Origin: Chamaecyparis obtusa | Taxonomy: Eukaryota; Streptophyta; Pinopsida; Cupressales; Cupressaceae | Length of the DNA stretch: 64,000 nt | Assembly (NCBI GenBank): GCA_027943335.1 | Contig: BSBK01001155.1 | Coordinates: 3,086,501-3,150,500 of the forward strand | Direction: 5' to 3' | Shown here: piece after piece, positions 33,791-46,433 of the stretch | Position numbering within the stretch: the stretch's first letter is position 1 | Layout: every line of letters begins with the position of its first letter | Made by a program: the position numbers and the translations under genes | Notes under the pieces: generated by a model | What the model saw: only the letters and a program-made list of their open reading frames with translations | Told to the model about the DNA's origin: nothing | Database searches by the model: none

Positions 33791-34196
33791 GCGACGACCC
33801 AATGACGGTCATACGGCCGTCAAATTTTTTGCCATCCCTGGTTTTTTCCAGAGAGCTTACATTTGGGGGTACTTGGGCGTTTTTGCTCCTACAGGGTTCA
33901 TACGGACTTGAAAATCGACATATGATATATCACCGGAAAGGTCTTTCCGAGACAGACGCAATGATGCTGGTTTGGTTTTCTGATTTTGCCATTTGAGCTC
34001 TCTTTTTTAGCGTCAAAGTCAAAGCTTCTCCTTTCCTCCTTCTCTGCTTTTGGAGTCCAGGTTTTCTCCTCATTTTTTTTGTGCTTTCAGTTATTTGCTG
34101 TACGAGGGTTTGATTTATACATTGTGGGGGGGTGTTTTTCCTTTATGTAATTTACTTCAGAAAAGACCCTTCTACTTCTGTCTTCTTCTTCTCTCA

Positions 34197-37100
34197 ATGT
34201 CGGATCCCTCTGTGGCCCGGCTGACACCGCATAATTATCATACCTGGAAAGCACACATGACCAGACTTCTTATGTCACGTGGCTTATGGTCATGTCTGGA
34301 TGAGAACCAACCTGTCCTGCAACGTCCCTTTGAGATTCTTCAACACAGGAATAAGATGGATGAAGCCATGGGCTTGATTGCACTGAACATCTCCGACAGT
34401 CTCCTCTTTCACTTGGAAGGTTTGACCACTCCTAGGGCCATTTGGGGCAAGTTTTCAGATTTGTTTGGCACAGTTAATGAGTTCAGGGCACTTCAGCTTG
34501 ATGCAGAGTTGACTACTTTGACTCCTACCAGCTTTCCCACCATTGAGGACTTCTTGATGAAGTTCAAGTCTCTACGTTCAGTTTTGCAGGGATGTGAGAA
34601 AACAAAGACAGATGATGAGTGTATCTTCTTGATACTCTCAAAGTTGCGAGGACAGTATCAGATCTTTTCTTCCACTTTCTACTCCACCATGGATGCTTTG
34701 GGTGCTAGGCACACCATGCCTTATTTTGAGACATTCTGTGATCGGTTGACACGGAAACAGGCAAAGATCCAACAGATGGATGCTTCTGGCTCTTCTAGCC
34801 AAGCGTTGGTTGCTTAGTCTTCACAGGGGAAACCAAAACCGAAAGGCAAACCGAAGAAAGATTCCGCAGGCAATGAGTCTTCCTCCAAACCTGCACAGAA
34901 AAATGATTCCAAACCTCCAGCAAACCCTTCTAAGGGTAAATCTTCTTCGAAGTCTACTGAGTCTACCTCCAAGACTAAGAAGAAATCAGTTGAGACCTGT
35001 AGCTTTTGTGGCAAGGATGGACATCCCGTTTCCAGGTGTTGGAAATGTTTGGAGGCTTTAGAGGAAGCCATGCAGGAGCATCACATTTCAGCTCCCCAGT
35101 CCACCTCCTCTCCTGCAGGGAAAGGTCATGCTCTTACTGCACGAGCTATGACTTCTGGGCCCACCTGGATTCTTGATTCTGGTGCTTCTCACCACATGAC
35201 TCACACTCAGCAGTTGGTCACCTCAATTGCTCCTTGCGCTACTTCACAGATTGTTGTTGGGAACTCATCTCATCTTTCGGTTTTGGGTTCTGGTTCAGTT
35301 GCATTAGCTGGGGGTTCTCTTCAGGATGTTCTTTTTGTCCCCGACATTTCGATGAACCTTCTGTCTATCTATCAGATTTGCCACTCTGGCTCTAGTAAGA
35401 CAGTTGAGTTCTCACCACATGATGTGGTTATTCGGGACTTACATGATACTGAGATGATTGTGGCTACTGGGAGTGTTGACACTGCATCCCGCCTATACAG
35501 ATTTGATGGATTTGAGTCTTCTGTTGGCACAGGTTCCTGTCTTATAGCACATGCAGATTCAGTGAGTAGACTTTGGCATGAGCGTTTGGGCCATGTCAAT
35601 TACAGATATCTTCAGCAGATGAGCACACAGGCACTTGTTCTTGGGCTTCCACAGATTACTTGCACTGATGGGGTTTGTCAGGGTTGTGTTCTTAGCAAAC
35701 AACATAGGGATCCTTTTCCTCAGGGATGAGCTACTCGTGCTTTGGCACCATTGGAGTTGATTCACAGTGCCCTCATGTCCTTTCCTACTCCTTCTTTTTC
35801 TGGTGCCAGATATGTGCTCACATTTATTGATGACTTCTCCAGGTGCACATGGGTGTACTTTTTGAAGTACAAGTCTGATGTCTTTGATTCATTTCGAGTC
35901 TTTAAGACATTTGTGGAGAAGCAATCTGGTCTTTCTATTCGCCGGATACGCACAGATAATGGGGGGGAGTATGTGAACCAGGCTTTCCGAGATTTTTGCT
36001 CTGAACATGGTCTTCAACATCAGTTTTCAGTGCCCTACACCCCTCAGCAAAATGGTGTGGCAGAGAGAAAGAACAGAACACTTCGGGAGATGGCTAATTG
36101 TATGATACAGTCCAGGTCCATGGATTCGTCCTTTTGGGCAGAGGCAGTCAATTGTGCCAACTATATTCAGAATCGGATGCCTCACAAGGCAGTTCGACAT
36201 ATGACTCCTGAGGAGGCTTGGTCTCATGTCAAGCCTGATGTATCTTCATTTCGAGTTTTTGGCAGTGAAGCATGGGCATTTGTGCCTGACACTCAGAGGA
36301 AAGCGATGGAGCGGAAGAGCCGACACCTCATTTTTGTTGGCTACTGCGAGGATGTTAAGGCATATAGGTTGTTTGATCCTGATTCCAGAGAGGTCCTGTT
36401 TCGACGGGATGTCCAGTTTGATGAGCGCCTTCCTGCAGTAGATACTCCGCTTCCAGAGTCTACTTCACTCACCACTACTCCCTCCTCTCTTCCAGTTGTG
36501 TTTCAGGATGATGAGGATGAAGATCTTGGTGATCCCCATTTACCTCCACCACAGGATCCTCCACAGATGCCTAGATGGGCTCGTGTTACAGTTGATGCTG
36601 TAGGATCTCTGGCTGGTGACCCTTCCACCTCTCGTCGCACCCGGTCTCATATTGCAGGTTCCAGTCTTCTGAGTCATGCTATTTGTGGTGATCCTCAGAC
36701 ATTTGGGGCAGCGACAGGACATACTGAGTGGGACAGTGCTATGGAGGAGGAGTATTCTTCTTTGATGAAGAATCATACTTGGGATCTTTGTTCGCTTCCT
36801 AAGGGAAGAAAGTTAGTGCGATGCAAGTAGTTGTATCGTACTAAGTTTGCTGCTGATGGTTCTATTGATAAGTACAAGGCACGTCTTGTTGCGAAAGGTT
36901 TTTCACAGGTTGAGGGTATTGATTACACTGAGACATTTGCCCCTGTCGCCAAGATGAACTCTATTTGCCTTGTCTTATCCCTCGCAGCTTCTCAGGGATG
37001 GCCCATTTTTCAGATGGATGTGAAGAGTGCTTTCTTGCACGGTGATCTTAGTGAGGAGATTTACATGGAGCAGCCTCAAGGATTTGTGCAGGATTCCTCC

Positions 37101-38225
37101 TTGGTTTGCAGACTTCGGCGTTCTTTATATGGTCTCAAACAGGCCCCTCGGGCTTGGTATGAGAAGATGGACTCTTTTTTGCTTTCTACAGGATTCACAC
37201 GCTGTCATTCCAATCCTACAGTCTACATTCAGCGTCTTGAGGATGAGATTTTGATACTTGTGCTATATGTTGATGATCTTCTCATCACAGGTAGCTCATC
37301 TTCTATGATTCAGGATGTTCAGTGCGCATTGATGGAGCAGTTTGAGATGACAGACCTTGGTCTTTTACACTTCTTTCTGGGTCTACAGATTGTGCAGTCA
37401 CCTACTGGGATCTTTGTTTACCAACAGAAGTATGCTCTTGACATGCTTCAGCGCTTTGATATGCTTGATTGCAAGCCTGCTCCCACACCTTTTCAGTCGG
37501 GTGTTACTTTGTCTACCTCTTGCACTACACCTTCAGTGGATGCTACTTTGTATCGGCAGTTGGTTGGCAGTTTGTTATACCTGACACACACTCGTCCTGA
37601 TCTCTCCTTTGCAGTTGGTCTAGTCTCTCGGTTCTCACATGAGCCTCATGAGATTCATTGGCAAGCTGCCAAGCGTATTTTGAGATACATTCAGGGCACA
37701 CTTATGTATGGCATTCACTACACATCAGGGGCTCCTCACATTGTTGGCTACACTGACTCAGATTGGGCTGGTGATGTTGATGATCGGAAGTCTACTTCTG
37801 GCTTTGTTTTTTGTCTTGGCTCTGGTCCTATCACATGGTCGTGCAAGAAGCAGAACGCTCGAGCACTTTCATCTACAGAGGCTGAGTACAGAGCGACAGT
37901 TCATGCTAGTCAGGAGATTTTATGGCTTCGGCAGTTGATGACTGAGTTTGGTTTTCCTCCTGATCGTCCCACTGTTCTGTGGTGCGATAATCAGAGTGCT
38001 ATTCACATTTCCCGCAACCCAGTGGAGCATCAGCGCACTAAACACATTGAGCTTCATATGCACTTCATCCGTCAGCAAATTCAGGATGGTGTTCTCACTT
38101 TGGAGTACATTCCCACTGACACGCAGGTTGCTGACATCTTCACCAAACCCTTTGCATCTCCGCGCTATCTTCAGTTGCGTTCTATGCTTGGGGTGACGGA
38201 AGTTGTCCTTGGGGGGTCTTGTTGA
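34197..38225 (+). pseudogene. P3 gag-pol polyprotein, three stop codons
   Basis: Starts at MSDPSVARLTP (34197), 1,342 codons in one frame. Gag (WKAHMTRLLMSRGLWSCLDE), knuckle CSFCGKDGHPVSRC, protease LDSGASHHM, GAG-pre-integrase (LWHERLGHVNYRYL), integrase (FIDDFSR, RTDNGGEYVNQ, TPQQNGVAERKNR), RT ([37 protein letters not shown], catalytic YVDD), RNase H ([31 protein letters not shown]) and ADIFTKPF near the end. Stops: TAG 34815, TGA 35727, TAG 36828; each fits one C-to-T or G-to-A change. All catalytic motifs I can check are present. Codons are visibly richer in G/C than in P1, so it is a different copia lineage. Confidence 0.92.
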
Positions 38226-38420
38226 GTCCTTCCTTCCTTCATGTTTCTTTTCAGCATGTTGTTGTATCTCTTTTTGGGGTAGGGTTTTTCCCACTGGGTT
38301 TTCTCTATTTCCCCGGTTCACAGAGATTTCTTTGTTGTTGGGTACCTGATCAGGCCTTGTTGCCGAGACCCATTTTCCTGCTTTCTTAGTTGTGCTAGGT
38401 TAGTTTCCTCCTGAGCTTCG

Positions 38421-38432
38421 CTTAAGGGGGGG
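38421..38432 (+). promoter_or_regulatory. PPT of P3
   Basis: CTTAAGGGGGGG directly before the 3' LTR. Confidence 0.8.
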
Positions 38433-38773
38433 TGTTAGAGTAATAGTATATTTACCTTTATAATTAAGTCTATCTGATTTAATTATTAAAGGTCACTATT
38501 ATTCTTTTTTCGCTTAAGCTTGTCATTTAGGTGCATAATAATTAATATGTTTATTAATTATTAAATGCACAAACCTAGCTTTCTTCGGCTTTAGGGTTTC
38601 TCACCTTATAAGCCGCTTTTTGTAATTATTGTTCATACTTTTAGGAAATACAATTTTGCTCTCACTCCGCTGAGATTCTCAAAACCCTTGCTCTCTCTCT
38701 CTCTCAGGTTTTCGCTCTAGCTTCTGGTATTTTGCTTGCAGGTGATCTTGGTTTTTTCACCTCAATACTAACA
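38433..38773 (+). repeat. 3' LTR of P3
   Basis: 341 bp, TGTTAG at the start and CTAACA at the end. Related to but clearly diverged from the P4 LTR. Its last eight bases TACTAACA coincide with the P2 target sequence (see findings). Confidence 0.8.
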
Positions 38774-39814
38774 TGATGTGTAAGGAATGTTTATTGGATA
38801 AATAGAAGAGAAGTTCATTTCCCCCTAAGAAGTTAACAATAGTAGAGAAGTTGGAGATTGTTCATACAGACTTGAGCGATCCTACCAAGACTAGAGGATT
38901 CTATGGTGAAAGGTATTTTATGATTCTTGTTGATGATTTTACAAGAATGATGTGGATTACATTTCTTAATGAAAAATTTGAAGGATTTGAAAAGTTTAAG
39001 ATCATTAAGAACAAAGTTGAGAATGAATCTGGAATGAAAATTAAATGTTTAAGATTAGATAGAGGTGGTGAATTTACTTCTAGAGAGTTTAACACTTTTT
39101 GTGAAGTAAATGGTATTAAGAGATAGTTTTCAGCCCATAGGACACCTGAACAAAATGGTATTGCAGAAAAAAGGAACAGATTAGTGACTAAAGCAACAAG
39201 AGCTATGTTATTTGAAAATGACTTAGCAAAGATATTTTGGAGAGAAGAAATGAACACAATAGTATATACAATGAACAGAGTACAAATTAGAGCAGATACA
39301 AACAAGACATCCTATGAATTATGGTTTGGACATGCACCCTTAGTTAAGTATTTTAGAATTTTTGGAAGCAAATATTATATAAAGAGAGATGATGACATTG
39401 GAAAGTTTGACCCTAGAAGTGATGAAGCTATATTTCTTGGATATTCATTGAAAATAAAAACTTATAGATGTTACAATAAGAGAACTAAGACTATTGTTGA
39501 GAGTGCAAATGTTAAGGTTGATGAAAAGTTCAAAATTCAGGAAAGAATGCTTGATTATGGATCATATGAAGAATCTCATCCTAAACCTAATCCAGAGTCC
39601 ACTAAATTATTTTATGAAACTGACAGTGATTTGTTGAATGGAAGTCATAGTGAAGTTATTGAAGAACCAACACCTGAAGTGAGATCTGAGAAAGTGACAC
39701 CTAACAAGAACCTATCAAAAAATCATCCTTCTGAATAGATTATTGGAAGTATAGACAAAGTAGTTCTAAATCGAAATAAGGTACAAGAAAAGTTATCTTT
39801 GATTTCTCAAATTG
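38774..39814 (+). pseudogene. P2 integrase part
   Basis: Resumes the P2 frame after the composite: end of GAG-pre-integrase, then the integrase core (ILVDDFTRMMWITF, LDRGGEFTSREFN, TPEQNGIAEKRNR). Stops fall near 38812, 39125 and 39736, the last two at positions where P1 has CAG. The segment ends inside the integrase-RT linker at LISQI, where the solo LTR 39815-40839 inserted. Very similar to 13569-14580 of P1. Confidence 0.85.
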
Positions 39815-40839
39815 TGTTGGAAATATTCATGATTAACTAAGTTATTGAGAGGGAAGGAGTGAATCAGTAACTTCAAAATTCTTTCCTTCAATACTAATCT
39901 TAACTATTACATTCAAATTTAAACACATGCATGAGAAACTGTAAACATCAAACTTTCACAACACATGAACACAGAGATTTGGTAACCCAAAAACCTTCCA
40001 ATTAGAAAGTAAAACTGGGGTGGGAATGAAACCCACAAAACTTCAATACTGCAGTATAAAGTTGGCTGGTTAAGGCTTACAATGATCACTTCTAATGATC
40101 TGCCCTGTTAGGAGCAATAAGGACTGCTAGGTCCACCTTGTTAGAGGATTTACAAACATACAATGAAGTATGCACTCGTTTAAGAGATTTACAATAGACT
40201 GTTAAGTCTACCTTGTTAAAGGATTTGATACTAAGTTACCTGTTAAGATGAAGTAGTAGATCTCTTGCTTGCAATTGATCTTGTTGATTGAGATTCTTTG
40301 ATGTATTGATCACCTCTTGTGATAGATATGTCTTTGCTGCTCCTTATACTATTGTAGCCCTTTTGTAATTCACTTATCTCTTCCTTTCTTTCATTGCTCG
40401 CATATATCTTCTTACTTCCACCCACCACACAATATGGTGCAAACATACTATTTATATATCTATTCAAATAATCAAAATAATTACAAAAGTTAGCTTACAA
40501 ATAAGTCAACACAAATATTACTGAGTCGGCCCAAATATAGGAACTCAGTTACTGCAAACTAACTCGGTGAGTTTTTGATACTCAGCATCCACTACGTTAC
40601 TCAGTATCATCATGCACTCGGTCCATACTGATCACTCAGTAGTAGTTCCAAACTCGGTATATACTAGAGACTCGGTAGATATAGTGTTACTCGGTTTATC
40701 CTTATTTACTGTGTTGGCACTTGGTAAGCACTACTCTACTCGGTATACACTGTTCTGCTCAGTATACACTGTTCTTGCTCGGTATGCACTGTTCTGAGTA
40801 AGTGTTGTCACTAATGACAAACATAACTTAATGCCAACA
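39815..40839. mobile_element. Solo LTR of another LTR family
   Basis: 1,025 bp, TGTTGG at one end and CCAACA at the other, flanked by AAATTG (39809-39814, 40840-40845). The empty site is seen in P1 at about 14576 (CTCAAATTGAACC). Contains an array of CTCGGT motifs (40500-40800) like those in M1. The hairpin orientation suggests the parent element ran on the minus strand. Confidence 0.85.
39839..39873 (-). promoter_or_regulatory. U5 hairpin (solo LTR, diverged)
   Basis: Arms AAGTTATTGA and TCAGTAACTT pair at 9 of 10 positions around GAGGGAAGGAGTGAA. The loop G-run is broken, the stem kept. Confidence 0.6.
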
Positions 40840-42319
40840 AAATTGAACCTAAAACTACTAGTGAAGCTAGTGAAGATGAACATTGGATTAAAGCTATGAG
40901 AGAAGAACTTGATTAGATTGAAAAGAATAAGATATGGGAATTAGTCCCTAGACCTAAACATAAGAATGTGATAGGAACCAAATGGGTATTCAGAAATAAG
41001 ATGAATGAATAAGGAGAAGCAGTGAGAAACAAAGAAAGATTGGTATGTAAAGGATACTCACAGTAAGAAGGAATTGACTATGAATAAACTTTTGCACCTA
41101 TAGCAAGAATATTTTTGGCCTGTGTAGCTTACAAAAAATTCAAAGATATCAAATAGATGTGAAGTCAACATTTCTAAATGGAGCATTGGAAGAAGAAGTC
41201 TACATCAAACATCCTAAAAGTTTTCCTTTAACTCAAGAAGGAGACATGGTATGTAAACTAAAGAAAGCTTTATATGGACTTAAGCAAGCACCTAGAACTT
41301 CATATGCTAGATTGGATAAGTATTTGATAACATTGGGATTTACAAAAGGAATAGCTGATAGAAACCTATACACAAAAGAAATTGAAGATGGTTTGTTAGT
41401 TATAGTTATTTTTGTTGATGATATCATTTTTGGAGGAGAAGATGAAGCAAATGACAAGTTTGCAAATGAAATGAAGACCGAATTTGAAATGAGCATGATT
41501 GGTGAAATGAAATACTTTTTGGGATTGCAGATAACATAGAATAGTGATGGTATCTTTGTGAGTCAGATAAAGTACTTAAATGAGTTGTTGAAAAGATTTG
41601 GAATGGAGAACTATAAACCAGTTGGAACACCTATGGTAACTGGACATAAGTTATCTAGTACAAATGAGACTCCTACAGTTGAAAAAAAGAAGTATAGATC
41701 TATGATTGGAGGATTGTAGTATTTGACACATACAAGACTAGACATAGCACACTCAGTTGGAATGTAGCAAGATTTCAAGTTGAACCTAGAGAATCACATT
41801 ATGTAGTAGTAAAGAGGATATTGAGATATTTAAGAGGCACAATGGACAATGGATTGTGGTATGAAAAGTCTAATGATTTTACCCTATGTGCATATACAGA
41901 TGCTGATTGGGGAGGTAGTGTTGATGATAAAAAGAGTACTAGTGGTGGAGCATTTTTCCTTGGAGAAAGATTAGTTTCTTGGCTAAGCAAGAAGTAAAAC
42001 TATATTTCACAAAGCATAGCAGAAGGAGAATATGTAGCAGCAGCAAACAATTGTAACCAGATAATTTGGATGAAGCAGATGCTGAAGGACCAACATAGTT
42101 AGTATGTCTAAGAACTTTGTACTACATTCTAAGACTAAGAATATAGAGATAAAGTATCATGTAGTGAGAGAGAAAGTTCCAAAGAAAGAAGTTAGATTGG
42201 AATACATAAGCACAAAGGAGCAGATTGCAGACATGTTTACAAAACCTTTGTCAAAGGATACATTTGAGTATCTAAGAGGTATGCTTAGGGTTTTGCCCCA
42301 GCCTAATTTTGAGAAATGA
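40840..42319 (+). pseudogene. P2 reverse transcriptase and RNase H part
   Basis: Decayed counterpart of 14582-16124. The early RT portion (40846-41158) has at least five stops and a small deletion. A clean stretch at 41159-41539 holds [13 protein letters not shown], the catalytic FVDD and [11 protein letters not shown]. RNase H text follows with further stops and a deletion, ending HVVREKV and ADMFTKPLS before the stop at 42319. Confidence 0.85.
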
Positions 42320-42682
42320 TGTAGTTTTTTACATCCATCCAATGGTATATGAGCCCTATCTTTCTTCTGGACCAGATGTTGGTACTTCCTTTATAAGGGA
42401 GTATGTGTATATGAGCTGAGTCATGAGGACTCTAGTAAATGTATTTTTCTAAATAGTGTCTTTTGACATTAGAGTTGTTTTTGACATAATGATAAAATTT
42501 CTATCATTGATGTCAATGGGGGAGAGAAGTATGCATGAAAAAACTATCTATGAGATTTGAATAGGAAAATGAAGCACGATTTGATTGATGAAGAGGACTT
42601 AAAGAGTTTCAGAGCAGTAGTATTGTAGTGTTGGATTTATGGATCATTGGATGTTTTTTCATCTATGTTTCCATCAATGCCA

Positions 42683-42694
42683 ATGGGGGAGATT
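42683..42694 (+). promoter_or_regulatory. PPT of P2
   Basis: AATGGGGGAGAT directly before the 3' LTR. Confidence 0.85.
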
Positions 42695-43885
42695 GTTAGA
42701 AATGAATGATAAATATATCCTATGGGAATATTAGCAGTCATTCTATAGCAGTTGTTGTTGCATTCTTGACTATGATTGTCATTGATGTCAACACAGTAAT
42801 CTACTAGAAATTAGCAGAGTAGCAGAGAGTGTTTGTATTAGCGCATGTGGGATATTGAAGATCAAGCTATGTGATGTTGAGGACTTCAACTATGATTTTT
42901 TATATGTTCATGGTTAAGTGCACAAATAGTAATTCATTTATTCATGAAAGTTATGAGCATTTTGGTGGAAGTAGTATTCAGGCAGTGTTCCTAAGTAACG
43001 GTTTTGGAAATCGAATGATATCTCTTAATTAGGATCGAATCTAGTTATGAAAATTTAGAGAGTAGTAGAAGACATGTTGATAGTGGCATGGTTAATAGTG
43101 AAAACTTTGAGGCCGCATGAGTAAAGAGTTATTGTACTTGGAAGCTGACAGTTTTGTGTAATTTTTGATGTAACGTGTGGAAAATTTTATTTTGTAATTG
43201 TATGCCAACTCATTTGTAATTACTTGAGTGTGGTATGTAAGAAGGAATTTTTTTCCTTTATGATATATGGAATGGAATAATAATATGATATGGGATATGA
43301 AAATGAAGTGAAGAAAAGAGTCAGTGAAAGTGAATTTATGAAAGGAGACATGCGAGGTATAGAGATCTAAAATTGAGATCTATTGTAGCAGTGAGTGTGG
43401 TTTGGCATAGTCAGAGATGAGGTAAAATATTTGATATTATTCTATTGAACAATCTAGAGATCAATTGGATAGTGTGTTCAGTACTCTTTCCATTCAAGCT
43501 GTTTGGGCAGTGGGTCCTTCTATCTTCCATAAAATCCTAACAAAGTTAGAATCTTTTAGCAGGGATTCAAAGTCTCCTAATAGGGACTCATATGTACTGA
43601 ATGTATTTCATAAGACTCCTAAACAAGTCTATCCTTTGACAAGGAATATTCATATTAGTGCATCTTTTATGGGCATCATTCCCACCGGGGTTTACTCTTT
43701 GATCAAGAGGTTCCCTAGTCAACATATCTTGTGTCATTGTGTTATTGTGTATGAACATTTTTATATGGTTGTTTATTACATTTATTATATGGTTAAATTC
43801 TATTGAAATTGATAAAGGTTATAACTATCTGACAACTGATTCACCCCCCCCTCTTAGTTATCTTGGTGGACTTTACTTTCTAACA
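42695..43885 (+). repeat. 3' LTR of P2
   Basis: 1,191 bp, TGTTAGA to CTAACA. Its U5 hairpin (43831-43862) has diverged (GACAACTGA/TTAGTTATC). Confidence 0.9.
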
Positions 43886-45397
43886 AAACCTTTAGCTCAA
43901 GAAGCTCAAGAACTAGGATTCACTCCTCCTATTACTAGTGTAGAACCTTCTTCCATTCCTTTACCTATAATTCCTACTTATACTCATCCTTTAGTGACTA
44001 CATCAATTCCCTCTCTTCCTATGAGTGTTCCACTGGTGTCTCTACCTACTTTGAAACCTTCCTATCATAGTGTTCCTTTTACCTATTCCAACCCTCTTCC
44101 AACTATGGTTCCAAGTGTTCCCCTAGTTATTTCTTCCATTCCTACTACTTCCTACACTTTTCCTATTATTTCTAATGTTTTTATGCCTCCTATTTCATCT
44201 AATGATTCCACAATCATTAGTTTGGCCCAAACTATGTACTCTTTAGAACAATAACTTGCATATTTAACTCAATCCATGTTTAGTACTCCTACACATGACA
44301 TGGGAAGTCCTTTATCCCTAGATATTATTCATGCTCCTATTCTTTAGCAAGTCCGCATGCCTTGTTCTAAGAATTACAATGGTAAGGGGGACCCTGTCAC
44401 TCATGTTAAAACATTTGAAATCCTTTGTAGTGATTATGCTCATGACCATAGGATTTTAGCCTAGTTGTTTGCTATACATTTTTGTGATAAGGCCTTGCAA
44501 TGGTATTGTTCCTTCTATCCTTATTCTATTGATTCTTTTCCAAAACTTTATAATGCCTTTATCCAACATTTCTGAAAAAAACATTGGCCTGCAAGTGTCC
44601 TTAACTGATTTGATGCATTATAAACAAAATACTAAAGAAAAATTGACTAAATTTATTGGTAGATGTAAGCATTTGTATGCTCAAATTTTTTATCCTATTC
44701 CTGATATTGATATTCAATTTATGTTTATTTCAAATTTATGAAAGGATATTAGAGATAAGATTCTTCTTACTGAATTTACCTCTTTTCAACAATTTTTTGC
44801 AGTGCTTCATCATTATGAATTACAAGTGAGTCAATTTAAGAGAAACACTCCAATGGCTCTTGTTCTAGTTGATAAGAGTGATGTTTCTCCTAATCCCAAC
44901 AAGTTTCATAAACCTAACAACTATGTCAAGATAGATAAGAAAGCCAATGCAGTTGTTGATGAAGTTGTTGCATCCAACAAGGCCACTTCTACATCCACTA
45001 CTTTTTGTCTAAATCGTACGTTTACTCCTATTTCTGAATATTTACATTCAATTATGAATAATTTTTGTATTACTAATATGATTACTTTACCTCCTATTCA
45101 ACCTCTTTTACCTACTATGATGGCATCCAAATCCTTTGATTCCAAAGCATTTTTTCAATACCATCATCAAAATGGCCCTAATACTGAGATGTGTTAATCT
45201 TTAAAACATAAGGTTCAAGACTTAATTCATTATAATGGTTTATCTATTGATAATTTTTATGGTAGTGGGAACATATTTGTCTCTCCTCCTAATAAAAACC
45301 TCCAAATCTATATGAATCCTTTGTCTACACATGATACTAATACCATTGTTCAGCCATCTTCTATGGATATTGTTTATGACTCAAAGATGGATGATCT
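43886..45397 (+). pseudogene. G2 gypsy gag, main part (Tat-like)
   Basis: Continues the ORF begun at 24950. After a Pro/Ser-rich stretch the Retrotrans_gag domain appears (KNYNGKGDPVTHVKTFEIL, FCDKALQWYCSFYPYSIDSF, ENTKEK-like LTKFIGRC). The usual linker to the knuckle follows (FTPISEYLHSIMNN, FQYHHQNGPNTEMC, SLKHKVQDLIHYNGL). This arrangement is typical of Tat/Athila-type gypsy Gag. Stops near 44252, 44346, 44461, 44573, 44740 and 45195 kill it. Protease and pol are not seen: sequence changes to G3 or LTR-like DNA beyond about 45400. Confidence 0.8.
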
Positions 45398-45556
45398 TGT
45401 CAAAACCTAAAAATGGTTCACACCTATGTGTCCCCTTCTAACATTTCTTTTATCATGTATCATTCCTCATTTGATCAATTACTAACATTTCCCTCATTTA
45501 GCATCATAGCCTCGATCTATTTGGCCAAATCAACCATTCTAATAATTCCCAATCTT

Positions 45557-45561
45557 TCCTA
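45557..45561. repeat. Target-site duplication of M1 (left copy)
   Basis: TCCTA here and at 52702-52706. The exact match shows that the TTTCCTA-rich DNA on both sides was once continuous. Confidence 0.9.
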
Positions 45562-45580
45562 TGATGGAATATGGATGAAG

Positions 45581-45611
45581 TGACTGAGAGGGGAGGGGGG
45601 TGAATCAGTCA
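45581..45611 (-). promoter_or_regulatory. U5 hairpin with C-rich loop (M1 3' LTR)
   Basis: Perfect 7 bp arms TGACTGA and TCAGTCA. Confidence 0.7.
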
Positions 45612-46433
45612 ACCATAAAAATACTTCCTAATTAATTCTTTGCAGATCCTTTAAGATATCTTAACAATGTTGTCTGTTTTAGCACTCGGTAAATAGATTG
45701 CAGTAACTTTGAAGATGCAGAAAGTATTAGCAATATTATCTTTAGTTATTCATCAGTGCATGTAAATGATTGAGGAAGCAATTAAGAACACAAGAGACAC
45801 AAGATTTAACGTGGAAACCCAATATGGGAAAAACCACCAATGTATCTAGATACTGATTTTCACTTTTCTGAAGTGATGCCCGGTTAGAAGCCAACCCGGT
45901 AAAAGGTTACAAAACACACTGTTAGGTGTGACCTTGTTAGAAGATTTAAAAACACCCTGCTAGGAGTGGCCTGGTAAGAGGTCTTGAAAACAATTCAATG
46001 GAATTGTCACCTTGTTAGAGGATTTATATTATGGCTGTTAAACCAACTCGGTTAAGAGATTTAGAATTCACTGTTACAATGATAAGAAGGTAATAATGAA
46101 AAAGTGACCTGTATAATAATGCAACTGTCTTGTTGATTACAGATCTCTATTCTGCATAAGTCTGATCCTCTCTGATCGAATAAATCTCTGCTGCTCCTCA
46201 AGGATATCTGAACATCCTTCACAAATTCGCATATATCTTTCCTTCTTTTCTTCTGTAAATTTTCTGCTATGTTTTTTTTTTTTACTTTTCACATTTGACC
46301 TTTTATTTATATGATTTTGGATTAGTCAAATCGACACTATTTAGTATAACAGTCGGTTGAATTAAGTAAATTCTATTTGCAAAAATCCTTCAAGGGCCGA
46401 CAGTGCTTGGTGACCATATCTTTTTATAATTTT

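Larger units (their letters stand above)
33084..38773 (+). mobile_element. Ty1/copia element P3, 5' LTR mostly missing
   Basis: Plus-strand copia with PBS, a ~1 kb GC-rich leader, full polyprotein frame, PPT and 3' LTR (38433-38773). Upstream of the PBS only about 66 bp (33084-33149) stand in for a 5' LTR. It lies head to head with P4, a relative in the opposite orientation, and the pair occupies a single point in P2. Confidence 0.85.
25324..43885 (+). mobile_element. Ty1/copia element P2, expanded by nested insertions
   Basis: Same family as P1: LTRs (25324-27718 interrupted, 42695-43885), PBS, PPT and a copia polyprotein in three pieces. Insertions inside it are a solo LTR (25916-27109), the P4/P3 composite (29280-38773) and a second solo LTR (39815-40839). 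With these removed it is about 6.8 kb, like P1. It carries many more stops than P1, so it is older or decayed faster. Confidence 0.9.

Noticed and set aside
45398..45407. TGTCAAAACC as the firm 5' end of the G3 LTR
   Set aside because: No second LTR copy or target duplication in the window; kept only as a possibility.
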